From assembly GCA_947034895.1 (NCBI GenBank), contig OX344761.1, positions 72,601,839 to 72,665,838 of the forward strand: a stretch of 64,000 bases of DNA, read 5' to 3'. A program made the translations under genes and the position numbers. Origin of the DNA: Rhytidiadelphus loreus. Taxonomy: Eukaryota > Streptophyta > Bryopsida > Hypnales > Hylocomiaceae. How positions within the stretch are numbered: the stretch's first letter is position 1; each line of letters starts with the position of its first letter. The notes below the pieces were generated by a model that searched no databases, was not told where the DNA came from, and saw nothing but the letters and a program-made list of their open reading frames with translations. Below are positions 34,386 through 47,890 of this stretch, piece by piece.

Positions 34386-34797
34386 GGTAGTATGCTCTAA
34401 AAGCGACCATTTAAGAGCTGGTGTGCCTTTTTCATAGGCTGAAGTGGACAGAATTATTTTTAGATCATTTTTCAGAGAAAGAAAAATGGATGTAGAAACT
34501 AACACAAGTGGTTTTGTATTTTTCCAAGTATTTTTGAATTACTTATAAATTTTCAAAGATTCAGGGCATAGGCACCTATTTGTGACCATAGGTCTCCCAA
34601 AATCTGTTCACTTGCAGTTTGTAAACAAATGTGCGGAAATCAAAGGCAATGATTGACTCTTGCAATAGAAAAATAATTTTTTCTTGATGCATTCAATTGT
34701 TACAGTGGTCCATTTAAGGATCACCTAGTTTCCATTTTTCACCCCAAAATAGGAGCGGTTTGAAGAAGGGGAGCACTTTTACAGCATACTACCTTAA
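34383..34797. mobile_element. TIR element, AGGTAGTATGCTCTAAAAG family, copy 3
   Basis: About 415 bp with ends AAGGTAGTATGCTCTAAAAG and CAGCATACTACCTTA. The interior is the inverse of 10318-10734 (GGGCATAGGCACCTATTTGTG, CCCCAAAATAGGAGCGG). Non-coding. Confidence 0.75.
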
Positions 34798-35234
34798 TGC
34801 TTCTAAGAGTTCTACCCTCAAATTCTAATGAGTCTATAGAATAGTTATTTTAGTCAAACTGTTATGTTTTTATAGTGACAAAGAGTAATAGATCTTGTAG
34901 TTTTCTCTTCATGTTGGAATTTTATTTTATAGAATTCCAAGAGAGAATTGCTAATAATCTTCCAAGTATAGTACAATTGCTTTGTAAAAAATCAATGTCA
35001 TTGTTGTTCTTAGCAATGCAGTATTATACTTTGAAAAAATGAAAAACAAACTCAATTGACATGTTGTGGTGTAAGCAATATTTGCTTCCCAATTTGAAAT
35101 CCTAATTAGATACCTCCTTCTTTGATTCTATGGCAACATTGATTTGTGCTATTAGTCTATATTACAAATGAATTTACATATAGTTATAACTTTTGATAAG
35201 GGAGGAATACTTTTACCAATGATATTTGGGTGAA

Positions 35235-35936
35235 TGCAAGAAACACTGGTACTATTTTGCATCACAATTGGAATGACGGAGTTGCCATTTGCTATATCTT
35301 TTGGGAAATGAAGTCCATGTACTTGAAATTTTTATTGGAGATGGCTAACTTGGAAGTCCTCAGATTCCTTATTTTTGAGAAATTTTGAAAAAAAATCCTT
35401 TAATTAAATTGTAATTTACCTAATTTGTCACACTTTGCGTTTTAGGGTTTTTTAGTACTGTGGAGCATCCAAAAATGATGATGTACATCTAGGATTGTTG
35501 TGGGCTATTGCCACAATAGAAGGGCATGTGCCCACTAAAGGGCATTCAAAAAAACACAATTCTTTGTCCTCAACATGCATGCAAATAGGGGTCCCTTGCC
35601 CATAGCATTCCAAATATTTATGATGGTTTCAACTTTTAGTTTTTGGTGAAATGTAATCACTATCAAGTCTCTACAAATGGCCAACTTTTAGTTTTTTTTT
35701 ATTCATGATTTTCTAATTATTATTAATTTATACTTAATTTTATCTACTTTTTGTGACAAACTGTCATTTTTTTCAAAGAGTACTATTTCAGTATTATAAA
35801 GTACTCAAAAGTACTATTGGCCGTTGATTTTTCAGATCAACGGTTGAGATTGCTCCGTTTTGTAGTACTAGGAGTACTGGGTAGAAAAAATGCAGTTTTG
35901 GCAGAACGCTCCCTAAATCATTCAGTGTTTCTTGCA
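35235..35936. mobile_element. TIR element, TGCAAGAAACACT family, copy 2
   Basis: A 702-bp element with a perfect 14-bp TIR TGCAAGAAACACTG. The right half has an inner palindrome around GGCCGTTGAT..ATCAACGG and GTAGTACTA. It sits at nearly the same point of the unit as the CACTA element 7072-8060 in A. Confidence 0.7.
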
Positions 35937-36441
35937 TCTTTCCATTTGTCCAACTTGAAAAGCATGTGATTCTTCAACATGAATAAAATAATCCCCCCCT
36001 TTAAAAGTTATAAAACAATCTTCTCTTGTAAATAATCATATATGAATTCATTTTGTAGGATGCACAAATACAACAAATCAATGTAGTGTAGAAACGTCAA
36101 TCATATATCAACGTCAATAATATGACTACATTAGAGTTTTGATGCATTTTCTTTCTACTAACTCAAGAAATGAACAATTTCTGCCATTTCAAGAGTGAAA
36201 GCATTTTGTTAGTTTCATTTATATTTTTCACCTTTAATGGCTTGTAAAGTAACTATCTTGAGGTAAAGCAACCTAATTATTTAGGTAATCTAATTTTACT
36301 ATTTAGTATTAGTAATGAATTATGTGGAACCTCCCAATTCCCTATTTACTTAGTTCATAATTCTTCTCCTCATTTTAATCTCAAATTGTAAGCTCTTTAA
36401 TTTGATCAATCAAAAAGTGTTCATGATCAAATGGGCACTAA

Positions 36442-37415
36442 CCCCTCACCGCCCAAGGCCTAACCATGTCAAAAAACAACCTTGCTTTTCAAGTGTTATA
36501 AGTCTAAATGTGAGTAAGGTATGAAAATCTCAACCGTACAATATTGTAGTGTACATGTTGTAGATGGTGTAAATCAAATTTGGGGTCATTTGACCGTATA
36601 GATTGAAAGATTATAATGTTTTAGTGTTGAAAAAAGATGCTGAAATTGTCCTCAAAATACATTTGGAGGTGAAATTCGACTTCTAAACCTACTAAAATGA
36701 AAAAACTTTAAACTAAAAAGTGCTTCAAAACCAAAAGAAAAACACTTTGGTGGAAAAAAAAATCATTCAATTGACTCATTGCATTTGCAAAATTGTTTTG
36801 AAATGTCAAAAAACAGTGAAAAAAGTAGCAAAAAAACACATCTATGGTTGAACCTACCTCCACTAAAATGCCTCTCAGTCAATCATAACTTCTTGGATTG
36901 ATATGAAATTTTTACCACAAGAACTAGACTGGTATGCGCAACTTTTCCAACAAAAATTATTGAAATAAAACGCTTTTTGAAGAAGTTATAAGCCGCCGAA
37001 GTTCACTGTAATGCAAAAATGTCTGTATTTTGAACTTCGAATTGCTCCCAAGCATCCGAAACAACTTGGATTGACATGAAAATTTCACCACAATAATTAG
37101 ACTTTATGGGGGAACAAAACCCAACAAATTTTATTGAAAAATAACATTTGATGAAAAAGATACAAGCCCCCGAAGTTGCAGCCATCTCAATGCAGTGTGG
37201 TGAACTGAAATTGAACCTGCAAACTTTGAATGTCTTTCAGAAATTCAATACATCTTAGATAGATCTGAAATTCTTACCACAAGAACTAGCTTAGTATGTG
37301 CAACTTTTCCGATAAGTTTTATTGAATTTGGAAATTGGATGCAAAAGTTACAGCACTTTGAAGTTGACTGCTAAAGTGTGTGAGGACACTTTTGGGCCCC
37401 TTGGGCGGTGAGGGG
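36442..37415. mobile_element. TTAA-type TIR element, 974 bp
   Basis: A perfect 17-bp TIR CCCCTCACCGCCCAAGG. TTAA follows on the right (37416-37419) and CTAA precedes on the left (36438-36441), a decayed TTAA. The interior has tandem paragraphs around AACTTCTTGGATTGATATGAAATTT-like text repeated three times. A diverged relative lies at 38904-40060. Confidence 0.8.
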
Positions 37416-37419
37416 TTAA

Positions 37420-38899
37420 AAGATTAGACTTCAATGTCATTAAATTGGAGTTGTTCCATTAAAATGGCACAAGGAACCCTCAAGAAAGGAAGGAATTGAT
37501 TGAATAATTTTTGAGTTGGGAGAGGATGGAGGTGGAATAAGCAGTGCTCAATGTTGTGAATTGAATTAAATTTTCATATCTATGGACACAACATTCAAGC
37601 TGATGTAAGATGTCAATCTGATGCATAGATTACTGCCAATTGAATGGAAATTGATGTTTGGGATAATGCTCTTCAGCCTTCTAACCAATGTCTGGAAAGT
37701 TTTTTAGTGTTACTAGCTAATTTATTCCAATTCCCATATTGAACCGGGTTTTCAAGTGCCAAGTTTGGTTGTTTTCCCTATTTTTTTTTCAAATTAGAAA
37801 TTTATAGATTTTTTCACCAATTTTTTTGTCAATGTTTTCAAATTACAACGAAGTTTTTCCCAATTCCACCAGCTAACTTTGAACTTGCTTCTAGTTCTTT
37901 CTACACCCTACTTCCAACCTTGGAGTCATTTTGTAGTCTATGTTGAGTTTTTGTCATCATTGTTAGGCTTTTAGATTACTATTGAAGTTGACACTCAAAA
38001 GTGCATTTGCATTGAAAGCCACTAAGAATAAATAACTTATGAACAAGCAAACCAAGCAACTTGTTCAAATTGTTTTTGTATACTTATCAATGATTCTTGG
38101 ATTACACATTGTTGCCCATACAAATATATATGTCACTAATTTTTTCTTTGTTTGTCGCTTTACTTTCATTCCCTTGTTCCTAGTGCAAAATCATAGTCGA
38201 AACTTTTATGCCCGTTAGTAATATAAAACAAGAATAATCTCCATGAGATCACGACATGGATCTATCGAGATGTTCTTTATTAGCACTACATTGAAGGGGA
38301 GGAGACTTTTGCATCCATAAAAACTACATGCGAGGAAGTTTGAGTAGGACTTTACTTGACAAGCAAACCAATGCATATATGTCTACTTGCTTACCTATCC
38401 AAATTGATTAGTACCTACCATTGTTGATGTAAGTTGTGAGAGATATCTTCTCCATTCTCTCTACATATACAAATTCTATATGTTGAATAGAATTAGATGA
38501 GAAGCATAGATTTGCAGATGCCTAACCACCTAAATTAATTGACAATTGCTAGTCCAGTGGACAATAAACAACAATGTGAATGTTGTTGCATGTTAGGAGT
38601 AGTACTATCAAAGTAAATCTAGTCCAAAGGTGAATCTAGTCCAAAATGCATTTAAGAAAATCTTCACTAAAACCACACTTAATACCTACCTAGACCAAAT
38701 GTACCATTAAGGTCGTAAGATTCAATGGATAGATTGTATAATAAACTATGTTTAGTCCCTTTTTCAAAATCTTTCTTGTGTACATTTCTCTTCATCACGT
38801 GTCGGTTGTAGAAGTGTCCAATTGTGCGAGATTAAGCATTTCAGATATATAAATCAAGGCACATCCAAATTATAACACATTTAAGACAAAAGAATTGGT
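37420..38899. other. End of unit C flank and unassigned DNA
   Basis: The first part aligns with unit A 9820-10300. From about 38690 it matches 43620-43790 (CTTGTGTACA, GAAGTGTCCAATTGTG, CATCCAAATT), an old duplicated segment. No gene seen. Confidence 0.45.
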
Positions 38900-38903
38900 T
38901 TAA

Positions 38904-40060
38904 CCACTAAATGGGCCCATGACCATTTGGGGTTTACAATCATTTGTTGGTTTTGAAGTGTTATAGGTCTAAATGGCACTAAGGTATATAAATCTCAACT
39001 ATACAATCTTATAGTGTATGTGTTGTAACTAGCATGAAACAAATTGGGAGTCATTTGGCCACATAGATTGCAAGATTATAATGTTTTAGTGTTGAAAATG
39101 GATGCTGAAATTTTCCTAACAACACATTAGGAGGCGAAATTCTATTTCTAAACCTACTCAAGTGAAAAAACTTTAAAACATTAGATTTGAGTATGTGACA
39201 TGAGGCCTCCGAGAGACTATCTCGCCAAGGTTCCCCATGTTATGAACCATGGCCGGACAGTCAGATTATTTAATGATGAAAATAATAATAATAATAATAA
39301 TAATATTTTATTTTTTTTTAAATTTATAAAAAATTATTATTATTATTATATATATATATTTAATTATTTATTTATTTAAAATTTTAAAATTTTAAAATTT
39401 TAAATCATTTATTTATGCAATCTGACATGACAATTTCTTTGCCATGTCGAGCTGCTAGTTCTATGATGTTCCCACAATCTAGGAATGTCAAGGAACTTGC
39501 ACTTTCTCAATGACTTGAAAAATCATGTAATGTAGTGCTTCAAAACCAATATATGAACACATTAGTAAGAAAATACCATTCATTTGACTCATTGTATCTG
39601 CAAAATGGCTTTGAAATGTCAAAAAATAGCAAAAGAAGTTGCAAAAAACCATTTAAGATTGAACCTATTTCTACTAAAATGTTTTCTAGTCACTCCTAAC
39701 TTCTTGGATTGATATGAAATTTAAACCATATAAACTGCACTAGTACGCACAACTTTAACAAAAAGAAATCATTGGAAACAAATACTCTATGAAGAAGAAA
39801 CAAGTTGCCAAAGTTCACGGCTTCAATCCTCAAAATGCAAGTTGGTGAATTCAAATTGCACGCATGAACTTTGAATGGCTTTCAAAAATTCAATACATTT
39901 TTTATTGATCTAAAAACCTTACCACACAAACTAAAAGAGAGAGCTCAAATTTCCCAACAAGTTTCACTGAATTCAAACATTGGATGTAAAAATTAGAGCA
40001 CTTCAAATTAAACTTTCACACTATGTGAGGACACTTTTGATTCCCTGGGAGCTCAGGGTT
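38904..40060. mobile_element. Old TTAA-type element with nested insertion
   Basis: A diverged relative of 36442-37415: TTAACCACTAAATGGGCCC at the left, GGGAGCTCAGGGTTT at the right, and AGTGTTATAGGTCTAAATG, ACATGATTGG-like and CTTCTTGGATTGATATG inside. The paralogous segment at 43785-43805 reads CTGGTTTATTTCCTCCAC without it. It is itself interrupted by 39180-39533. Confidence 0.65.
39180..39533. mobile_element. ATTAGAT-family insertion, decayed
   Basis: About 350 bp present here but absent from the related element (36712-36722 reads through CTTTAAACTAAAAAGTGCTTC). It begins CATTAGATTTGAG with GAGGCCTCCGAGAGAC, like 33377, and ends CATGTAATGT. It contains AAT/ATT triplet and TA tracts (39283-39410). 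Confidence 0.55.
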
Positions 40061-40535
40061 TCAAATTCCTCCACAAATCTTATATTGGAGAACCTATCCA
40101 AATCAATACCTAAAGTAGTTGACCTCATTCCGACCACTTAAGCAATTTAGCATAGTTCAAAAATGCATTTGGTGAAGAGAAAAATCCCCATGGTAGAAAA
40201 ATAGATTTGAGAAGGGTTCCAGAAATCTTTCTTTTTTTTCCTCCTAAAACAAAATATTTATGAATTTTTTTAGTAAAGATTCCTTTCAATCCATTCTTGT
40301 TATATAGAAAACTGCATTTCCAACCATAGGTTGATTACAAAATTGATCATGCTTCAAAGTAGGTAATAATTGTGGCTTCAAATGTATATCTTGTGATCAT
40401 TGTATGAACTTAATGTACACCTCTCTGACATTTGTGTTGCATGAGTTGTAACCTAACCATGTGAATTGTCACAAGTGATTGGAAACAAAGTAGTCTAACT
40501 AGAAAAATAAATTGTGGTCAAAAAAAGGTCGACCA

Positions 40536-42501
40536 CACTACAACAAAAGCAATGTTTTATGACTGCAAAATATGACTGTAGTGAGTCATAAAATCAAAAA
40601 ATATGACTCACGCAGAAATCACTATAGATGATTTGGAACATGATTGGATCCAGTCATTACTGACGAATCGCTTTGAACATCAATCATATTGGCAATCTTA
40701 TGGATTTGAAGATATAATTAGCCATATTTTGCCAACATGGTGTATACGTTGACTATCCTTGAGGGCTTGACTTTTTCTTGAGCTACCTGGGCAAAAAAAA
40801 AAAAATTACGTGGCATATGACTTCGTATAGTCAAATTTTTGGCTAACATAGAATATGACTATGGTAAGTCATGTTTTGGTTGACGTGAAATATGACTTCA
40901 ATGAGTCATTCTTTTTGTTGATGTGAATTGTAGAATATCACTTTTGTGAGTCATATTTTTTGCTATATATGGAAAATAACTCTCATGAGTCATATTTTGG
41001 ATGATGTTGAATATGAATATGACTCTTGTGAATCATATTCTTTGTGAAATGCAACTCAAGCAAGTGATATTTTGGATAATTGGGAGTTATGTTTTTAAAA
41101 TTTGTGTGTAGTTTGTGATTGGGGTGATTGAGGTCCAAAATAGTTTTAATTACAAACTACAATTACATTTTTCATGCATTTTAAACAGACCTGACACATT
41201 GCAATTATACATCAAGATGATTTAACAATTGAAAAAAAAAAATTCATGTAGTTAAAAACACATACACTTGATTTTGGAAATATACATGAGATAATCATAT
41301 TGGAGAGGGAGAATGCAAGAAGGAATGCAACTTTCTTCATTGACATTTATTAGCCAACAATATAAAACATATATATCACAATGAATCATTCACAAAATCC
41401 AATAGAGCCTATATTCCTTACAATAATGTGAAGATAGCTCTATTGGATTGGAAGTAGCCTCCAATAACTTTGTTTCAACTTTTGGTGCCTGCATATACAA
41501 TTAAGGAAATGGAAGGTTAATTTTTAATGAATGAACAACAAAGCTCAACCTTCTAAGGTTTACAACAACACAAAATATATAGCACAAGTTTAGAGTAGGA
41601 AGAATAAAAATGGTGATGAAGGAAAGAAAAAGAAGAAGTAGCAAGTGCTAAAAGATAACAACAAACAAGAGTTAAAATGCAACAAGAAATAACAAGAAGC
41701 AACAACTAACAGGCAATAAGAAACAACAAGAAACAAGTATTAAGAGGCAACAAAAAGAAACAAGTAAGAACTAAAAAGCAATAAGAAGAAACAAAAAGTT
41801 AAAATGCAAGAAGAGTTAAATTGATATAAATACGCCGATTTTTCCCAGGAAAGAAACAAGATTCATACACTAAAAATCAACAAGAAGCAAGAGCTAAGAT
41901 GCAACAAGAATTAAAATGATATAAAAAAAACTAAGAAGCAAAAAACAACAAGTAACAACAAGTAAGAGCTAAGAGACAACAATAAGCAACAACTAAGAAG
42001 TAACAACAAGTAAAAGCTAAGAGACAACAAAAGGCAAGGAAGAAGAGTCAAGAGAAGTGGCGGCTAGGGGTTCAAAATCCTAAAGAAGTGATGGTTAGGG
42101 TTTCAAACTCTAAAAAAGTGGTGATTAAGTTTGAAAAGCCAAAAAAAAATTGGCTAGGATTTCAAAATTTTAAACAATGACTTGTCCATTTTTTTTGGAT
42201 TTCCCATATTTTTCTTGGTCTATCCGAAAATATAAAAATGTGACTCCCATGAAAATATGACTAGAAATATGATTCAACATTCTCCAAACATGTTCCCTAT
42301 GTTCTCTATGAAATATTTTGGTGTTTCCAATGGGCGTATAGTATATGCTTATGAAGTAGAAGGCCCCAAAATGACTAGCACTCATATTTTGCAATCATAT
42401 TTCTCTCCAAGGTGTTGGCATCCAAGGATATGATTGTAAGTAGTCGCTAATCATTCCCAGTCATATTTTTGCAGTCATTAAACATTGTTTTTGTTGTAGT
42501 G
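40536..42501. mobile_element. CACTA-type element, 1.97 kb
   Basis: A TIR of about 44 bp with three differences begins CACTACAACAAAAGCAATG. Flanks are CCA and CTA, a mismatched 3-bp duplication. Subterminal regions hold many direct and inverted copies of GTGAGTCATATTTT/AAATATGACT. No transposase frame. Confidence 0.85.
41600..42060. repeat. AAC/AAG-rich degenerate tandem repeat
   Basis: About 460 bp of purine-rich text built from variants of AACAAGAAGCAACAAG and AAGAGCTAAGAG, inside the CACTA element. Strongly asymmetric: A-rich with few T on the plus strand. Confidence 0.7.
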
Positions 42502-42762
42502 CTATTTTATAGTTCATCACTCCGTGGTTTCAGCCTCGATCAAACTTAAAAGGACAAAAAATGGCTGAAATTGGGCATCATGGATGTGCAGCACTTTGGA
42601 GTAGATCATTTGCAGATTTTCAATTGTCCAATTGTATGAATTTGTTGACCAACAAATTTAATGTTTGTCGTTGACTATGGAGATATAAAATGTGACCCTG
42701 TCTTAATTATGTTTTTCAAAAGTAAGCTTACAATACATTTAAATGGATCAGTTTAATTCTTA
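42502..42762. repeat. Duplicated segment, left copy
   Basis: Matches 43815-44060 (TCATCACTCCGTGGTTTCAGCCTC, GGCTGAAATTGGGC, TTTGTTGACCAAC) and, inverted, about 44640-44720. Non-coding. Confidence 0.55.
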
Positions 42763-43205
42763 CCCCCATAAACGACGCCAAGGCCGTTTTCTAGTTCATG
42801 AATGACAAAGAATCTCTCCATGTTGAATAGAATTGCAACTATTCATCCTCCAAAATTTGTGTGGAAAGGGAAGATCATCTATAGTAGTTTGTCTTCCAAT
42901 GAGTACTTTTTCATTTTTTTTATGCCAACAATTGACATTGTGACAAAACAAATGATTTTCACGGTGATTGGCTCGGCTTTCAAGGTTTCAATGTCGACAC
43001 AGACGTTTGGCATCCAATAGATGACATGGAATCCTTCTAGTAGGACAGAGGTGCAACTATTTATCCTTGGAATTTTGTTGTGAAAAGGGGAGGTCTTCTA
43101 TAGTAATTTGACTTCCAATGAGTGTTTTTGCTATTTTCTAAGCCAATGATTCACGGAGTTATGAAAAAGGATGATTTTCAAGGTCACCTATTTGTCCTTT
43201 ATAGG
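42763..43205 (+). mobile_element. Two head-to-tail short TTAA-family copies
   Basis: Two diverged copies of the 428-640 family (42763 to about 42990 and 43020-43205), each with ATGACAAAGAATC or GACATGGAATCC, CAACTATTCATCC and CCAATGAGTA. The right end is CCTTTATAGG followed by TTAA (43206-43209). Confidence 0.6.
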
Positions 43206-44165
43206 TTAAACTATGAAATCTCAATCTCTTATAGAATGGAATTGCCAAGCATTCTTTACTCCATGCCTAAGGTAACTACACCTAAAATTGCACGCTTCCT
43301 AAAATTGCACACTAGAGATTCTTGCCTAAAACGTATTCCCACTATTGATGAGACTCTATAATCGCTTTTAGGAACACCTGTTTTCAACACTTAAAAAATT
43401 TGTAGTTTATTCATACAATGTCCAAAAAAATACATTCTAAGATAATCTAGAATCCCCTTTTCACTACCAACAGGACCCCACCAAAAAAATTCCAATATAA
43501 TAATGGGAACCATTCTAAGTTGCTTATTTATGCAATTTTAGGTGTAGTTACCGTACCTTAGATTGGATTTCAATGAACCTTGAATGAGTTTTTCGAGGTT
43601 AAGGTAATAAGATTCTAACAGACAGGTTCATTGAATAAACAGTGTCTGTCCCTATTTTGAAATGCTTCTTGTGTACAATTTTTCACATCTTGGCTGTGGA
43701 AGTGTCCAATTGTGGAAGTTTTCTGCACATCCGTTTGTACACATCAAGGCTCATCCAAATTCTAACACTTTCAAAACAGAAGAACTGGTTTATTTCCTCC
43801 ACAAATCTGCCCAACACCATATGAACAATTCATCATTCCATAGCTTCAGCCTCAACCGAACCTAAAACGACAAAATGGCTGAAACTGAGCCTCATGGATT
43901 TGTAGCACTTTGGAGTAATCATATGCAGATTTCCAATTGCCCAATTCTCTTAAATTTGTTGACCAACTAATTTAATGTTCTTCATTGATTTTGGAGAGAT
44001 GAGATGTGAGCCTGTCTGAATTATACATATATATACTTTCCCAAAGTATTATAAACCAAATGGATCAGTTTATACTACGAAATCTCGATCCTTTTTGGTG
44101 TTGGTGCATGATCCTACAGAATGCAATTGCCAAGCATTCTTCACAGCTTGGATTGGATGTCAACG
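43206..44165. repeat. Duplicated segment, right copy
   Basis: Several paragraphs recur within this stretch and nearby (GCAATTGCCAAGCATTC at 43240 and 44120; GGATTGGAT..CAA.GAAC at 43563 and 44150). No conserved coding frame. Confidence 0.5.
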
Positions 44166-45289
<1,124 letters not shown>

Positions 45290-46033
45290 AGACAAATTCA
45301 CAATTTTTTTCAACAAAAAAATATGCACAAGGTTAAAATCTCTTGCTAGAACAATCTCACCATTGAGATTGGTGTGTTTCAATTCCATCTTAAAGCTATT
45401 AGGATTTTAATTTTCTCTTCAATCTTGAACCTATTTTTATTTAACAATTTTTTAATGAGTGAAAATTAAGAGTGTTTTAAGAAAAAAGAATTAGTAGACT
45501 CTCAAGTCATTTCCTCAACATAAAAAATTAAAAATAATTAGGGAAAAAATTTAACCCTTAAAGGACGAAGGGGTGACCTTGGAAATCAACCCTTTTCATT
45601 ACTGTGTGAATCATTGGCTTAAGAAATAGCAAAAGCACTCATTGGAAGTCAAAGCACTATAGAAGACCTCTAATTTTTACAACTAAATTCCGAGGATGAA
45701 TAGTTGCACTTCTGTCCTACAACAAGGATTCCTTGTCATCCATTGGATGCAAAACATCCTCCTCGATGTTTAAGGGTTAAGCTACAAAGATTCAAAGTCA
45801 AAAAAATTAATTGAGCAAGATGCAAAAAAAAAATTCTCTTCACTTTCAATGCAAATATCTTTGAAATTTATGCAATTAAAAGTTCTAAAAGTTCTTCCTC
45901 ACATTTTTACAATAGTCAAGTGCAAGATCCTATGGTTACATATGCAAAAAAAAATTGAAATTTTTGCTCCTTACAATAAAAATGGCAATTTTGAGTGTTT
46001 TTTGATGGAAAAAGGACCTTGGGACTTTTGGGG
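45290..46033. mobile_element. Decayed TTAA element with nested TTAA MITE
   Basis: Text on both sides of the nested MITE (45555-45776) follows the interior of 20054-20971 (CTAGAACAATCTCACCATTGAGATT; AATGGCAATTTTGAGTG). The right end GGACCTTGGGACTTTTGGGG precedes TTAA (46034-46037). The left end is not resolved. Confidence 0.6.
45555..45776 (-). mobile_element. Short TTAA-flanked MITE, inverted copy
   Basis: A 222-bp element flanked by TTAA (45551-45554, 45777-45780), ends CCCTTAAAGGACG and CGATGTTTAAGGG. It is the inverse of 428-640 and is inserted in the older element above. Confidence 0.75.
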
Positions 46034-46398
46034 TTAAATGATTGGCTAGGAGCCTTTTAGCCCAAAGGTCCTTGAAATTGTAGTTCAACCCACGTCTTGA
46101 GATGGACGTAACTAGAATTTGGGAGACTCCAAAACTTTTAACATCTTTTGCTATGGAAGACAGAAGTATCGTCTACATGATTCCCTCTCTTGAACATAAA
46201 ATCTTAATTGAAAAGTTACATTCCTTGGTCTTTTCAATTTTAGAAGCTCTCATACGTTTAAAGCTTGTCACCTCCATACTTCTTGATTGTACGACCTTTA
46301 AAATGATATTTTGGTAAAACCTACACACTTTTTCAAACATCATTTACCTATAGTGCACTTGCCATGCATTCAACCAATTTCTAGATTTATTAGTTTAA

Positions 46399-47606
46399 TC
46401 CTAAAGGACAAAGGTTTTGTACAAAAATTGTCAAATACTATTATCTCTAATGCATTGAGAAAAATATGAACAACAAAGAGTTTTTTTGTTTTTTTCTATT
46501 CACCTTTACAAAACTGTACTAAATTACTATAAAAATGTTTGAAGGAACACACATTAGATGGGATTTCCCTACTGGGAAGGGCCGCAAGTTCCCAAGTGGG
46601 GAACTGGACGAAACTGGACGAAATGGACAAAACTGGCCATTTGTGAGGCCTACTGACCTGGTTGAGTGACTGACACGTCGATTTTAAAAATTGAAAAAAA
46701 AATTTAACTTTGTTTTTCATTTTAAGAACTTTAAAATTTTATTTTATTTTATTTTATTTTTTGAAAAGAAAAAAACCCGGCATCCGCATTCAATGGGGCC
46801 CGGGGAATGGACGGGGGAACGGAGTTGGGAACAGCCTAAAACGGCCCTCCAGCCCCCCGAATCCCATCTAATGTTTCAAAACATTGACCATGTAATTTGT
46901 AAGATTTTAGCGTTTGAAGTTTGGAGACAAGTTTCTTTTTGGCCCCTCCTAATACACTTTGATAGCTTCAAGAGTTAAACTTTTTCATTCAATATAGTTT
47001 ATTTACAACTGTGCACTATGTCATGCTAATGTCATTCTTGCCAAATTTCAAAAGTAAAAATAGGGATTTTGCACAACTTGCTAATTCTACTTGAAAAACA
47101 CAACTATCATTCCAAGTATTCAACATGCAATTCTTTTTATCAGCCCAACTAGAAGACACAACAAAAGTTGGCAACCTACAGTATTACTAAACCCAAAGAT
47201 CATAGATGTGATAACACCAAAATCTCAAAACTTCAAATCTCAAAATCTACAAATGAGTGAATTTAGAATTTTGTATATTAGTAAATTTCTACAAATAAAT
47301 GAATTTGAAAATTAATTAATTATATTAGAAATTTAATTACATAATCATTTTTAAAATGCCAAAAATATGAATATTTTATAGAAAAATGGACAAACCTGAC
47401 AAGTTTTCTAATGATCAAGACATATTTGTGTGCATGTAGTAGCAATACAAAGAACCTTTGGTTGGCAAAATCTTGATTTATAATTGAAATTATTTTATAA
47501 ATGATTAAAAAAGGAACTTCTAAAAAGGTTGGTAAAAAAACCCTCCCAAACTTCTCAGTCTCTATTCATTGTCCAGATTTGAACATTAGAACACTAACTA
47601 AAGGGG
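46399..47606. mobile_element. TTAA-flanked element with nested MITE
   Basis: TTAA at 46395-46398 and 47607-47610, left end TCCTAAAGGACAAAGG, right end CTAACTAAAGGGG. The right end resembles that of 50646-51203 (TTTGAACAT.TA..CTAAAGGGG). Interrupted by 46551-46874. Confidence 0.55.
46551..46874. mobile_element. MITE, ACATTAGATGGGATT
   Basis: A 324-bp element with a perfect 15-bp TIR ACATTAGATGGGATT. It includes the direct repeat GAAACTGGACGAAA-like and a GGGGAACGG-rich right half. Best-preserved member of the ATTAGA family. Confidence 0.8.
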
Positions 47607-47667
47607 TTAACAAACTACAAAACAAAAGAAGGGGCAGGTTTTTACTTGGAGACCAACCTCACCTGAT

Positions 47668-47890
47668 CAGGGTGGATTGACCCCCTCGCTCGGCCTTACC
47701 AGGGGTGCATGTAAAAAAAAAGCCCCCTATTTTGGGCCGTTCTAGGGTATATTCTTCACCTCTCTAACCTAATTTGGGGTCTCTGAACGCAAAAATGAAA
47801 TAAAATTTTGCAAAAAAAATCATGTGCAAAAAATAAATAATTCCAGGGTTTGCCCGCAGGGCCGAGCGAGGGGGTCAGTTCACCTTGGCC
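47668..47890. mobile_element. MITE, TGACCCCCTCGCTCG family, copy 5
   Basis: About 223 bp with ends CAGGGTGGATTGACC and GGTCAGTTCACCTTGG; both subterminal parts carry CCCCCTCGCTCGG or its inverse. Interior as in 12910-13136. Confidence 0.75.

Larger units (their letters stand above)
27823..38200 (+). repeat. Tandem unit C of ankyrin-gene repeat
   Basis: Third unit: leader block, two leader modules, an intact ankyrin/membrane gene, and downstream flank matching unit A (32570-33370 with 4660-6180; 34800-35230 with 6640-7060; 35945-36240 with 8064-8310; 37530-38200 with 9820-10300), interrupted by different transposons. The right end is approximate, where similarity to unit A fades. Confidence 0.65.
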
